From positions 77,471,235 to 77,535,234 of the forward strand of contig CM046876.1 of assembly GCA_025667525.1 (NCBI GenBank): 64,000 bases of DNA. Reading direction: 5' to 3'. Positions 24,975-35,156 of this stretch are shown here, in pieces (position 1 is the first letter of the stretch; the number at the start of each line of letters is the position of its first letter). Source of the stretch: Glebionis coronaria (Eukaryota > Streptophyta > Magnoliopsida > Asterales > Asteraceae). The notes under the pieces are model-generated. The model was given only the letters and a program-made list of their open reading frames with translations. It was not told where the DNA came from and did not search any database. The translations under genes were made by a program, and so were the position numbers.

Positions 24975-26060
24975 CCCTCCTACATCTTGTAATTTGGAGA
25001 GTCCATTTTTTCTTTTATTTTACTGTTTTTTAATTAATTTAGGAGTAGGTTAATTTAGTTTTAATTTTTGCAAATTAGATTAGGGTTATTGTATTTTTAA
25101 TTTTTCAGCAAATTGTAATTTTTAATTAATTAATGAAAAGTTATATTTTATCACTCTCGTCTCAATTTACTTTTACTGTCAAGTTTAATTTTAATGTTTA
25201 AATCTATTTTTATAACTGTTCGTTTTGATTTTCATTCGATTAAATAAATATAAAAAAAAAGAAAGTGGAAAGTTACTATTGATCGAGGTCGAGATGATGA
25301 TGTTCTTGGATTAATTCGAAGGTGCGTTTGATTCGGTTCACAAGGTGGCTCAGCGCCAACCTTCGACCCAACGGTTTTCGACAATAGGTTCCTTTCTCTT
25401 TTGATTTTTGCTTGTTATGTTTATTTTCGGTTTATAGCTTATTGATTATCTGCTTGAATTTAATCTGCTAATCTGCTTATGTTTGTTAGTAGTTTGGGAC
25501 ATTTATTTTGTTCTTATTACTGTTAATTATTAAATCTGCTTAGTTTGATTCAGTTTATGTTACAGCTATTATCTGTTTATTTTAGATGTCGTTATGTTTA
25601 GATCTGCACTTTCTACGTATTTAAATTGTAGTTTCGAGTTTAAATAGATTATTGTTTCTGCGTATTTAAATTGCTTATAGATCTGCACTTTCTGCTTTTG
25701 AATCGGTTCATTATATTCGATATCTGCTTAAGTTTTGCTAAGTTTATGTTTGGGTTTCGAGTAGTTTATATCTGCTTTTTAGTTGCTTATTGTTAGTCTG
25801 CATAATCTGCTTATTTGCTCTTTAGCTTATTTGTTTTCAGCTTATTTTGTTTCAGCTTTTACTGCTTATTTTATGTAGCATATTCTGCTTAATGTTTTTT
25901 TCTGTTTAGTTGTGAGGGTTATTTGGCTTATTCACTTTTTGTTTGCTATTCTGATTTAGATGTTATTTGTGCTGAAGTTGTTCTACAGACCCAATTGGTC
26001 TGTGGATTATTGTGTTTGCTCAATTCCAAAAAGTCAAAAAAATTAAATAACTAAAATTTT

Positions 26061-26130
26061 GTCTCGGCTGGGTTTCGAACCCCAGACCCCTCGCTTACAA
26101 GTCCAACGCCACAACCAATTGTTCTAGTCA
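26061..26130 (-). other. tRNA-like relic inside element B LTR
   Basis: On the minus strand there is a perfect B-box-like GGTTCGAAACC (26071-26081) inside a T-arm-like stem CTGGG/CCCAG. Upstream lies a TTGTAA-type anticodon-loop-like stretch and a loose A box. The anticodon stem is mispaired and no acceptor stem closes, so it is not a functional tRNA gene. Counterparts lie at 37441-37509 and, more diverged, 39027-39095. Confidence 0.5.
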
Positions 26131-26737
26131 TCTTTTTGTGTTCATTTATGCGCTTTAATTTTAATATAGGCTTTTAATTTCTGGCAGTTTTATTTAAATA
26201 GCTTTAATACAAGTTTTGTTAGTTTTTATTTTAATTAAAAAGTTTTAATTTAAAGTTTTCTCAATTCAGTTTAAAAAAAAAAGACTAAAAAATATTTAAT
26301 TTTAATTACTTTTATAAATTTTAAATTATTTTTCGTTTTAGTTTCATTTAAAAATAGATTTTTATAGTTTTAAATTTACTTTCATTTAAAATAGTTTTCT
26401 TTTATGTTTTTAAGTTTAGTTTTTAAAATTAGTTTTAAATTTACTTTCATTTAAAAATAGACTTTATTTAAAATGTTTTTAGTTTAAAATTAATTAGATT
26501 AAAAATTAGATTTCATTTAAAGTTTTTAAAAGTCTTTAGTTTAAAATTAATTTCAATATTAGATTTAAGTTTTATTTAAATTGCTTTAATAGTTTTTAAT
26601 ATTAAATAGTTTTAGTCTAAAAATTCTAAAAAATATAGTTACCAAGAACAAATTAGTTTTACGTTAAACCGGATATCAAATTCGAGTCGAGTCGAGGAAA
26701 AACGAACTTAATTGAACAAAAATACCTAGTATTAAAA

Positions 26738-26751
26738 TGGCGCCGCTGCCG
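26738..26751 (+). promoter_or_regulatory. Primer-binding site of element B
   Basis: TGGCGCCGCTGCCG matches the first 14 bases of the tRNA-Asp type site TGGCGCCGCTGCCGGGGA seen complete at 38057. The remaining four bases differ. It lies three bases after the LTR end. Confidence 0.85.
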
Positions 26752-27451
26752 CTTCGCTCGTACGATTGACGATTTTTCGTAAAGACGTTTGGATTTTGGG
26801 ATCCGTTCTTTTTGAACGTTATTTTTCTTGCAACAAAATCAAAAATACAAAAAAATCAAAAATACAAAAAAATCAAAAACTTAAAAATACAAAAAAAAAT
26901 TAAAAAAAATACAAAAGTAATACTTTTTCCTAAAAGTATTACACCAAAAATATTACGTATTAGTGTTAAATTTTTAGTTCGATTTCTTTCGTTTTTATTG
27001 TGTATATATATTTTTCTAAAAAAATACAAAAATATTTTTCTTTTACTATAGTATATTACGTAGCACAATAACTTAACTACTTTTCAAATAAGCCTTAGTT
27101 GGGATTTCATCACCGAACTATTGTAGTCGCATCCATAACGAGAAAAAAGGGCAAAATAGATAAATACTAGTAAGACGTTTGAACTCGAAATATACAAACT
27201 ATAAGGTGGGTATAAGGCGACGCGCTATAAAAGGCCGTCTAAGGAAAAAGGTTTTTAAGTGCTTTGTGCCACCTCGTTTCCCCGCTTGCTTGTGTGTATA
27301 TTGAGAGGGACGACCGATTATTGGTTTGCCAACTCAATTAGTACTTAAGTATATATTTTTGTAGCTTTTTCATATTGCTCATCGAGAGGGAAAATCCTTT
27401 TCCTCTCAAAGTCGAACGAGGTCACCTACCTCATTCCAAAGTTTTAATTGT
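26752..27451 (+). other. Leader of element B
   Basis: Untranslated leader between primer site and gag. It contains GGATTTTGGGATCCG (26791-26805) followed by the small hairpin CGTTC/GAACG (26804-26818), both conserved in F and A. An A-rich stretch then precedes a region conserved with A's leader (57533-58303). A pair of GAGAGGGA-type purine motifs lies near 27302 and 27383. Confidence 0.65.
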
Positions 27452-29380
27452 ATGCGCACTCGCGCGCATACATACATACCGATTGGTGTACCAAACTCTT
27501 CCAATTCTTCCAAAAAGAAGAAGAAGAAGAAAAACAAAAAGACCGTCATTCAAGCCGATCCCGAGAATCGAGCTTTCGACATAACGATGGCAACGGATAA
27601 TCGACCAATGATTGAGATTCTACAATCTCACGTTGAAGGAAACGATGACGCGATTGTCGTACTAACCATTGGAGCAAATCATTTCGAACTTAAATCGGGT
27701 TTTATTCAAATGGTTTCCGCTACACCATTTTTAGGCCGTACTAATGATGACCCACACGCTCATATCAAACGTTTCATCCAATTAGCTAATACCGTCAAAT
27801 ACAATGGGGTGCCACAAGAGGCTGTTCACCTTCAACTCTTTCCTTTTTCCCTCGAGGGACAAGCCCGGATTTGGCTTGATAAGGAACCACCCCAAAGTAT
27901 TACCACATGGATCGACTTAGAGACCAAGTTCATAAACTACTTTTTCCCACCATCACGGACCACTTCTTTAAGAAATGAGATCATCACCTTTGAACAACAA
28001 TATGGGGAAACGTTTAGTGAGTCTTGGGATCGATTTAAAGAACTTTTGAGAAAATGTCCACAACACGGTTTCACTAAAGTGCATCAAATTAATACGTTTT
28101 ACAATGGTTTAACTCTAAATGACCAAGACTCACTTAATAGTGCCACGGGGGGCAATATTCTTGTGAAATCAATGAACGAGGCTTGGGCCATAATTGAAAA
28201 CAAGGCTAAAGTGTAAACCAATAGTGTTAGGGCTACTATGGCAAGTGCTAGTACTAGTAATAATGAGGTGACTAATCAAATTAAGGAGCTTAATTCAATT
28301 GTGAAACACCTTGTTTTAAGAGATAACCCTCCCACTACACATGTGAATGCCGTGAAAGAAACTTGTGAACCATGTGAGACTTGTGGAGGACCACATTCAT
28401 ACTACAATTGTGACAAGGTTTACAATAATCAACAAGAAGTTTATGCTTATAACAACAATGAAAATGAGCGGATTCATTTCAAACCAAATGTTGATGTTAA
28501 CCATTTGTCTTACAAGTCTAATAACTATTTGGCTCCCCCGGGTTTTGTAGCACCACAAAGACCACCCCCACCCGCCCAAAATAGGAACCAAGGTCCTCAA
28601 CGGGGTAATTTTCAAGGAAATTCTAATCAACGGGGTTTTAATCAAAATCAAGGGAATTTTCAAGGGCAAAACCAAGGGTTCAATAACCAAAACCAGGGGT
28701 TCAATAACCAAAATCAAGGATTTAATAACCAAGGTTTTCAAAATCAAGGATTTAATCAAGGTTACAATCAATATCAAAACCAAGGTTTTCCTAATCAAGG
28801 TTTTAACAATCAAGGGTATAATCAAATGAACATGCATAATCCTCAAATGGACTTGGTTCTACAAAAATTGACCGACCATGAACGAATTATGAGAGAAATG
28901 CAAGAATCGACCGATAAGAAATTTTTGACTATGCTTCAAAACCTTCGTCCCCAAGGTGCCCTCCCTTCGAACACCGTGACCAATCCTAGGGCTAATGTTA
29001 ATGTTATTACTACTAGGAGCGGTAAGACCACCGTAGAACCTTCCTATCCCCCACCTAACCAAGGACCCGAGATACCTTCTTCTTCGACACAACCTCCTTC
29101 TTCTTCCACTTGTGACATACCTCCCGTTATGCATTCGTCTACACCTTATGTTCCACCGATACCCAAATTTTCTACCACACCTTCGGTTCCCAAACCGGTT
29201 CCTTCACCTACCATTTCTACTCCTCCTCCACCAAAGGATGTGAGTGAGCAATCCACTCCAGAGCCTTCATCTCAACCCAATATACCTTATCCCTCAAGGT
29301 TGCGGAAAGAGAAATTGAAGAATAAGGATGATAATTCAAGTTTCGAACTTCCTAAAAATGTTCAAACAATTGAATTTTAA
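27452..29380 (+). pseudogene. Gag region of element B polyprotein
   Basis: The start chosen is the ATG at 27452 (M-R-T-R), because F begins gag with the same M-R-T-R; a second conserved start is at 27587 (MATDNRP). The capsid-like part (about 27590-28200) has FELKSGFIQMV, DDPHAHIKRF, FPFSLEGQARIWL and a LRNEI stretch. A C-x2-C-x3-H-x4-C zinc knuckle lies at about 28377-28420. A repetitive N-Q-G-F low-complexity stretch (about 28660-28830) and a proline-rich linker follow. A CAA-to-TAA stop interrupts it at 28214-28216 in the same frame. A one-base insertion near 29333 shifts the frame into pol. It would form the RNA-packaging shell if intact. Confidence 0.9.
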
Positions 29381-32300
29381 TATCACCTTTGCCGAGGCGC
29401 TCGCTCACATGCCTAAGTACGCTAAGATGTTTAAGGATCTTTTAAGTGATAAGGAAAAGTTGCTTGATATTACCAATACCCAATTGAATGAGAATTGTTC
29501 CGCGGTTCTTTTGAGAAAATTACCGGTTAACTTAGGAGATCCCGGTCGATTCCTTATTCCTTGTAATTTTCCGGGTGTTGAGAATTGTATGGCCTTGGCG
29601 GATCTCGGAGCGAGTATCAATCTTATGCCATTGTCCGTGTGGAAACAATTATCTTTATCCGAGCTAATCCCCACTCGTATGACATTGGAATTAGCTAACC
29701 GTACGGTTGCTTATCCGGTGGGGATAGCCGAGGATGTTTTTGTAGGAGTCGACAAATTCACTTTTCTCGCCGATTTCGTCGTAGTCGACTATGAAATGGA
29801 TCCCCGTGTTCCCTTAATTGTGGGACGACCCTTCTTGAGAACCGAGCGTACATTAATTGATGTAGCCGCGGGTGAGCTTATCATGAGGGTCGGGGATGAC
29901 AAAATCGTCTTTAACATGGGTAAACTTTCCAAACTTCCCGATGAGCCCGAATCCGTGAATTACATCGATGTGCTTGACGAAGCATGCGGAAAACATTTTC
30001 ACGAGGCTTGTACGAGCGGGATTTCTCCTTTACCTAATGTTGAGACCGTAGCTTCTATTGCTCCTTCATTGACTCCATTTGGAGAAAGTGACTTTCTTTT
30101 ACAAGAATTTGAAGCGAGTTTAGGGGATGTGGATTTAAAATATGACGATTCTCCCACCGATTGGGAAGAATACATTCGTACCATTGAGAGACTTCTCAAT
30201 GAGGACCATATTTCTCCACCTACTCCTAAGGAATTTACAAACGATGATCCTAATTTGACTAAGCCTTCCACCGACAATCCACCGGATTTAGAGCTTAAGG
30301 ATTTACCGTCTCATTTAGAGTACGTTTTCTTAGAGGAGGATAATAAGTTACCCGTCATTATTGCTAAGGACTTAAAAGAAGATGAAAAATCCCGACTTAT
30401 CGATGTGCTTCAGAATCATAAGAAAGCAATTGCTTGGAAAATCTCCGACATTCGCGGAATTGATCCTAATTTTTGTACTCATAAAATTCTCATGGAAGAT
30501 GACTTTAAACCCGCAATCCAAAATCAAAGAAGGGTTAATCCAAAAATTCATGAAGTCATTAAGAAAGAAGTTATCAAACTTCTCGATGCCAGAATGATTT
30601 ACCCTATCTCGGATTCGCCATGAGTTAGTCTCGTCCATTGTGTGCCTAAGAAAGGCGGAATCACCGTTGTTCCCAATGAAAACAACGAGTTGATTCCTAC
30701 TCGACTCGTAACGGGTTGGCGAGTTTGCATCGACTATCGTAAGCTCAATGATGCCACTCGTAAGGATCATTTTCCTCTTCCTTTCATGGATCAAATGCTC
30801 GAGCGTTTAGCGGGTAATGATTTCTATTGTTTCTTAGATGGTTTTCCGGATATTTTCAAATCCCTATCGATCCAAAAGACCAAGAGAAAACCACATTCAC
30901 TTGTCCCTATGGAACATTTGCTTACAAACGAATGCCTTTTGGCTTATGCAATGCTCCCGGGACTTTCCAAAGGTGTATGATGGCGATATTTCATGACATG
31001 GTTGAAGAAACTATGGAAGTCTTTATGGACGATTTCTCGGTCTATGGTGATTCTTTCTCTTCTTGCCTTGCTAATTTAGAAAGTATGCTCCAACGGTGTG
31101 AAGACACTCGTCTCGTTCTTAATTGGGAAAAATGCCATTTCATGGTAAAAGAAGGCATCGTCCTCGGTCATAAAGTTTCCAAAGCCGGTATCGAAGTCGA
31201 CCGTGCTAAAGTTGACGTCATTGCTAAGTTACCTCCACCTACCACCGTCAAAGGAGTTAGAAGTTTTTTAGGCCATGCGAGATTTTATCGACGTTTCATC
31301 CAAGATTTCTCGAAAAAAGCTCGTCCAATGACTCATCTCTTAGAAAATGATGCTCCTTTCATCTTCTCTCAAGAATGTCTCGACTCTTTCGAACTTCTTA
31401 AAGGTAAATTAACTAAGGCACCGGTCTTAGTCTCTCCAAATTGGGAGTTACCTTTCGAGCTCATGTGCGATGCTAGTGATTTCGCGGTAGGAGCGGTTTT
31501 AGTTCAACGAGTTAACAAACATTTCCAAACCATTCATTATGCTAGTAAGACAATGACGGGGGCTCAATTGCATTATACCACTACCGAAAAAGAGCTTTTA
31601 GCCGTAGTGTATGCTTTTGAGAAATTCCGCCCCTATCTTGTGCTTTCCACCACCATCGTTTACACCGACCATTCCGCCTTGAAATACTTGTTGACCAAGC
31701 AAGATGCTAAACCGAGACTCCTTCGTTGGGTTTTACTCCTACAAGAATTTAAAATCGAAATTCGTGATAAAAAGGGAGCGAAAAACCTAGCCGCGGATCA
31801 TCTTAGTAGACTTGAGGATCCTTATCAAGGGGAATCTCCAAATCAAGAGATTAATGAATCCTTTCCCCTTGAGACCTTAATGTCTATTAATTCCAATCTT
31901 GATGATACCCCATGGTTTGCGGACATTGCAAACTATTTGGCGGGTGGTGTTCTTATCGAAGGGTTATCGTCCCAACAAAAGAAAAAATTCTTCAAGGACG
32001 TTAAAACGTACTATTGGGACGACCCTTATCTTTTCAAGCAATGTGCGGATTTAATCATTCATAGATGTGTTGATGGGCCGGCGGCTTTACAAATCCTTGA
32101 AGCTTGCCATAAAGGACCTACCGGTGGTCACTTTGGTCCTACTTACACCGCTAAAAAAGTTTTTGACTCCGGATTCTATTGGCCCTCCATTTATCATGAT
32201 GCACATGAAATGGTTAAGCATTATGATGCTTGCCAAAGGCAAGGCAAGATCACACATAAAGATGAGATGCCTCAAAATTTCATCCAAGAATGTGAAATCT

Positions 32301-33195
32301 TTGACGTATAGGGCATCGACTTTATGGGGCCATTTCCATCATCCAAAGGACACAAGTACATCCTCGTAGCCATTGACTACGTATCCAAATGGGTTGAAGC
32401 AAAGGCTTTACCTACTAACGATGCGAGGGTGGTTGTTAACTTCTTGAAACAATTGCTTGCTCGATCCGGTGTGCCTCGTGCTATTATTAGTGATCGCGGG
32501 ACTCATTTTTGCAATGATCAATTTGCACGAGTCATGGTTAAGTATGGTGTCAATCACCGACTTTCCACCGCGTATCATACTCAAACTAATGGACAAGCCG
32601 AGGTTTCTAACCGTGGTCTTAAGAGAATCTTAGAGCGAACCGTGGGAGAGCATCGTGCCTCATGGGCCGATAAATTAGATGATGCTTTGTGGGCTTTCCG
32701 TACCGCTTATAAGACACCTATAGGTTGTACCCCTTATCACCTTGTGTACGGAAAGGCGTGCCACCTCCCCATTGAGTTGGAGCATAAGGCTTATTGGGCC
32801 TTAAAATGGGCTAACTTTGACATAAACAAAGCCGGTGATCATAGGAAAATCCAACTCAATGAACTTAATGAACTTAGGAATGAGGCTTATGAAAATTCAT
32901 TAATCTACAAGGAGAAGACTAAGCTCATTCATGATTCCAAGATTAAAAACCGAGATTTCCATATTGGTGATCAAGTTTTACTTTTTAACTCTCGGTTGAA
33001 AATCTTTTCGGGTAAACTTAAGAGCCGTTGGTCCAGACCATTCACCGTGGCCCAAGTCTTCCCTTATGGAACCATTGAGTTATCCCAACCAAATTGGCCC
33101 AATTTTAAGGTGAATGGCCAACGGGTAAGTTGTACTATGGAGAGGACATCTCTCACGAGATGATTCCATCCCTCTCCACATTTCCCTTGAATTAA
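29328..33195 (+). pseudogene. Protease, reverse transcriptase, RNase H and integrase of element B
   Basis: One long pol region with domains in order. Protease has LADLGASINLMP near 29594. RT has HCVPKKGG near 30638, [10 protein letters not shown] near 30725, [13 protein letters not shown] and the catalytic FMDD at 31021-31032. RNase H runs from about 31440 ([22 protein letters not shown]). Integrase has the H-x-n-H plus CDAC zinc domain (32100-32240), then the DDE core ([33 protein letters not shown]). Defects are a TGG-to-TGA stop at 30621-30623, a frameshift near 30845, a TGG-to-TAG stop at 32309-32311 and a one-base deletion near 33128. The stop codon of the intact form would be at 33193-33195. 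It is not functional as it stands. Confidence 0.92.
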
Positions 33196-35142
33196 TTCGG
33201 GAAATCGAGCCGAGCTAGAGACTCGTGATAAATAAATCAAGCATCGTATAACTAGGTTAGATTTTTACCTTTACCATCCTTTCCACCTTTTTTCACCTTC
33301 ATCCATTTTCCACCAATAAGTGTAGGGGGGAGCCAAGTAGGTTGTTTGTGTGTTGTGATGATTGTGCAGGGACATGTGCTTTGATGATCCACTTTTGGTT
33401 CTTTTGACGCGACCCGTGATCCCGTGTTCCCATCTTCCCGGTTCTATCAAAACTATTGTGATTCATACTTGTATATAAATAAAACGAATAAATGTAATCA
33501 CTTTAGTTGTCCTTTCCTTAGCTCGATTTTAAACAACGTACTCAATGTCCTAAGTGTAGGGGAGTTTATTCTCCCACATGCTTAAACATTAAGGACAATG
33601 TTTATATTAAGTGTAGGGGGGACTTATATCAAATTTTAGTGGGCTTTTCCATGAATTTGACCCTATTTAACCGGAAAATTTAAAAAAATTTCAACGTTTT
33701 TAAAATTTTTGATCTATTTTGGCCTAGTAGTATGTTCATTTATTTTCTTTCCTTTTATCATCGCATCGTAATAATTTCCATTTCAAGAATAAAGTCAAAA
33801 ATAAATAAATAAATAAAATGGTTTTAACAAGTTTATATATCTTTGATATATTAGGCCCGTCGTGAATATTTAGACTCAACCCGAGTTTACTTATCCAAGT
33901 TTACTCTAGCTAGTATCCTTAACCATATGGACCTTAATTAGTTTATTAGGCTAAGCATCCACGAGTCTCATTCCTTGAGATTTTAAATTGTGGAGAACGA
34001 GAAATGATAGAGTTGATAATAAGTTTAAAGGTTAATTTTTGCTTATATGGTTTTTGTGGCTCTGTCTTCCCGCTTGTATATTTAATTGCTTAATAAATGA
34101 GGATTCTTGCGGTGTAGATTCGATATCTTAACTCTTAGCCAAATCTTTAATCTCCTTGTAATTAAAGCACGAACACATTGAGGGTGCCAGCGTTGTGGAC
34201 TTCCGACTAAGGTGGCTCATAACCACTAAGTAGGAGGTATTCAGACCATGGGACCGCGGGATTTGGCCTACTATATATATCATAAATAAAGAAAGAATAA
34301 GATTAAAACATGACCTCAAGGAGCCTTAGGGTGTGGGGTATATAGCACGAACCTTGTCATTAGAGCCTTCGGGTGTATGGCATGGTAAGTGTTGAATAAA
34401 AATTGATCAATAAAATCAATTCCCTCGTTTATCGTTCAAGGAGCCTTAGGGTGTGGACAATAGACGGGGAGCATTTTTACATCATAAAGAGCCTAAGGGT
34501 ATATGATGTGAACTTGCTAAACTCCACATAAAGTCTACATGACTTTGGAGGAAATAATTAATAAGTAGTACTATTTGGCCAAATTTTGGGTCCGAGAATT
34601 TATTCCCCAAATCGTGTTAAATCATCCTTGATGTGGGCTTACTTTAGTGACAACGTTTTTGAGGACGAGGTTAGGTTTTGAGTGTCAGGTTTGCACCGTT
34701 TGGCCATCAATTTTGGAATAATAATTATCAAATAAGTCAAATGAGCCTACGGGTGAATGACAATCAATAAAATCTAGAGATACAACCTAGGACTTGGAGA
34801 AAGAGTATTACACAATTATCTTATATGAGTGGGTTTTATCTTGAGGACTTATGGTAAACAATGATCTCGTTTTTAAGCTTGGTATGAGGAACGTGAAACT
34901 TGAGGGTGATTTATATTCATGACACCAAAGCCCTAATTCAAGACTTCGATTTCTTTACGAGTTTCTTCCATCAAATAAATTCCAAGTTAATAAATTATTA
35001 TAACTTTTGTTTCCTTTAAAGTTTTTATCTTTTCGTCGTAGTAGTAGTAGTAATAGTAATAAAGGCCGAGATGGATTAATTATGAGAAAAATGTAACTTA
35101 ATGCTTTAAAACTATGCATTGCATGGGGTCATTGCAATGGTC
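33196..35142 (+). other. 3' untranslated region of element B
   Basis: Non-coding. AAGTGTAGGGG motifs lie at 33318, 33552 and 33609, before the true polypurine tract. An AAACATT/AATGTTT inverted repeat precedes the third copy. Five dispersed copies of a GAGCCTTAGGGTGTGG-like unit occur at 34321, 34363, 34441, 34489 and 34743. A stretch of GTA repeats lies near 35038-35060. An inverted near-copy of most of this region lies at 40265-41784. Confidence 0.75.
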
Positions 35143-35156
35143 AAGTGTAGGGGATT
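35143..35156 (+). promoter_or_regulatory. Polypurine tract of element B
   Basis: AAGTGTAGGGGATT directly before the LTR start TAATAAG. Confidence 0.85.

Larger units (their letters stand above)
23810..26734 (+). repeat. 5' LTR of element B
   Basis: 2925 bp, beginning TAATAAGTGTG and ending CTAGTATTA. It is similar to 35157 onward, about 2 percent substitutions over the first kilobase and more, but lacks 24 bases present in the 3' copy near 35440 and differs strongly in its last about 180 bases. TATA box TATAAAA is at 24968-24974. R/U5 holds many GCTTATT/CTGCTTA motifs (about 25430-25925) and an antisense tRNA-like stretch at 26061-26130. A 63-residue open frame on its minus strand (24174-24365) recurs in the other copies only by duplication. 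Confidence 0.88.

Noticed and set aside
26061..26130. Functional tRNA gene
   Set aside because: Anticodon stem is mispaired and the acceptor stem does not close; only the T-arm and B box are good.
28397..28846. 149-codon antisense frame opposite B gag (similar frames opposite A and F gag)
   Set aside because: Arises from the low-complexity N-Q-G coding strand; no domain or start context.
34128..34319. A 63-codon frame repeated at 41089-41280
   Set aside because: Lies in the duplicated, inverted 3' untranslated region of B; codon content is unremarkable and it overlaps repeats.
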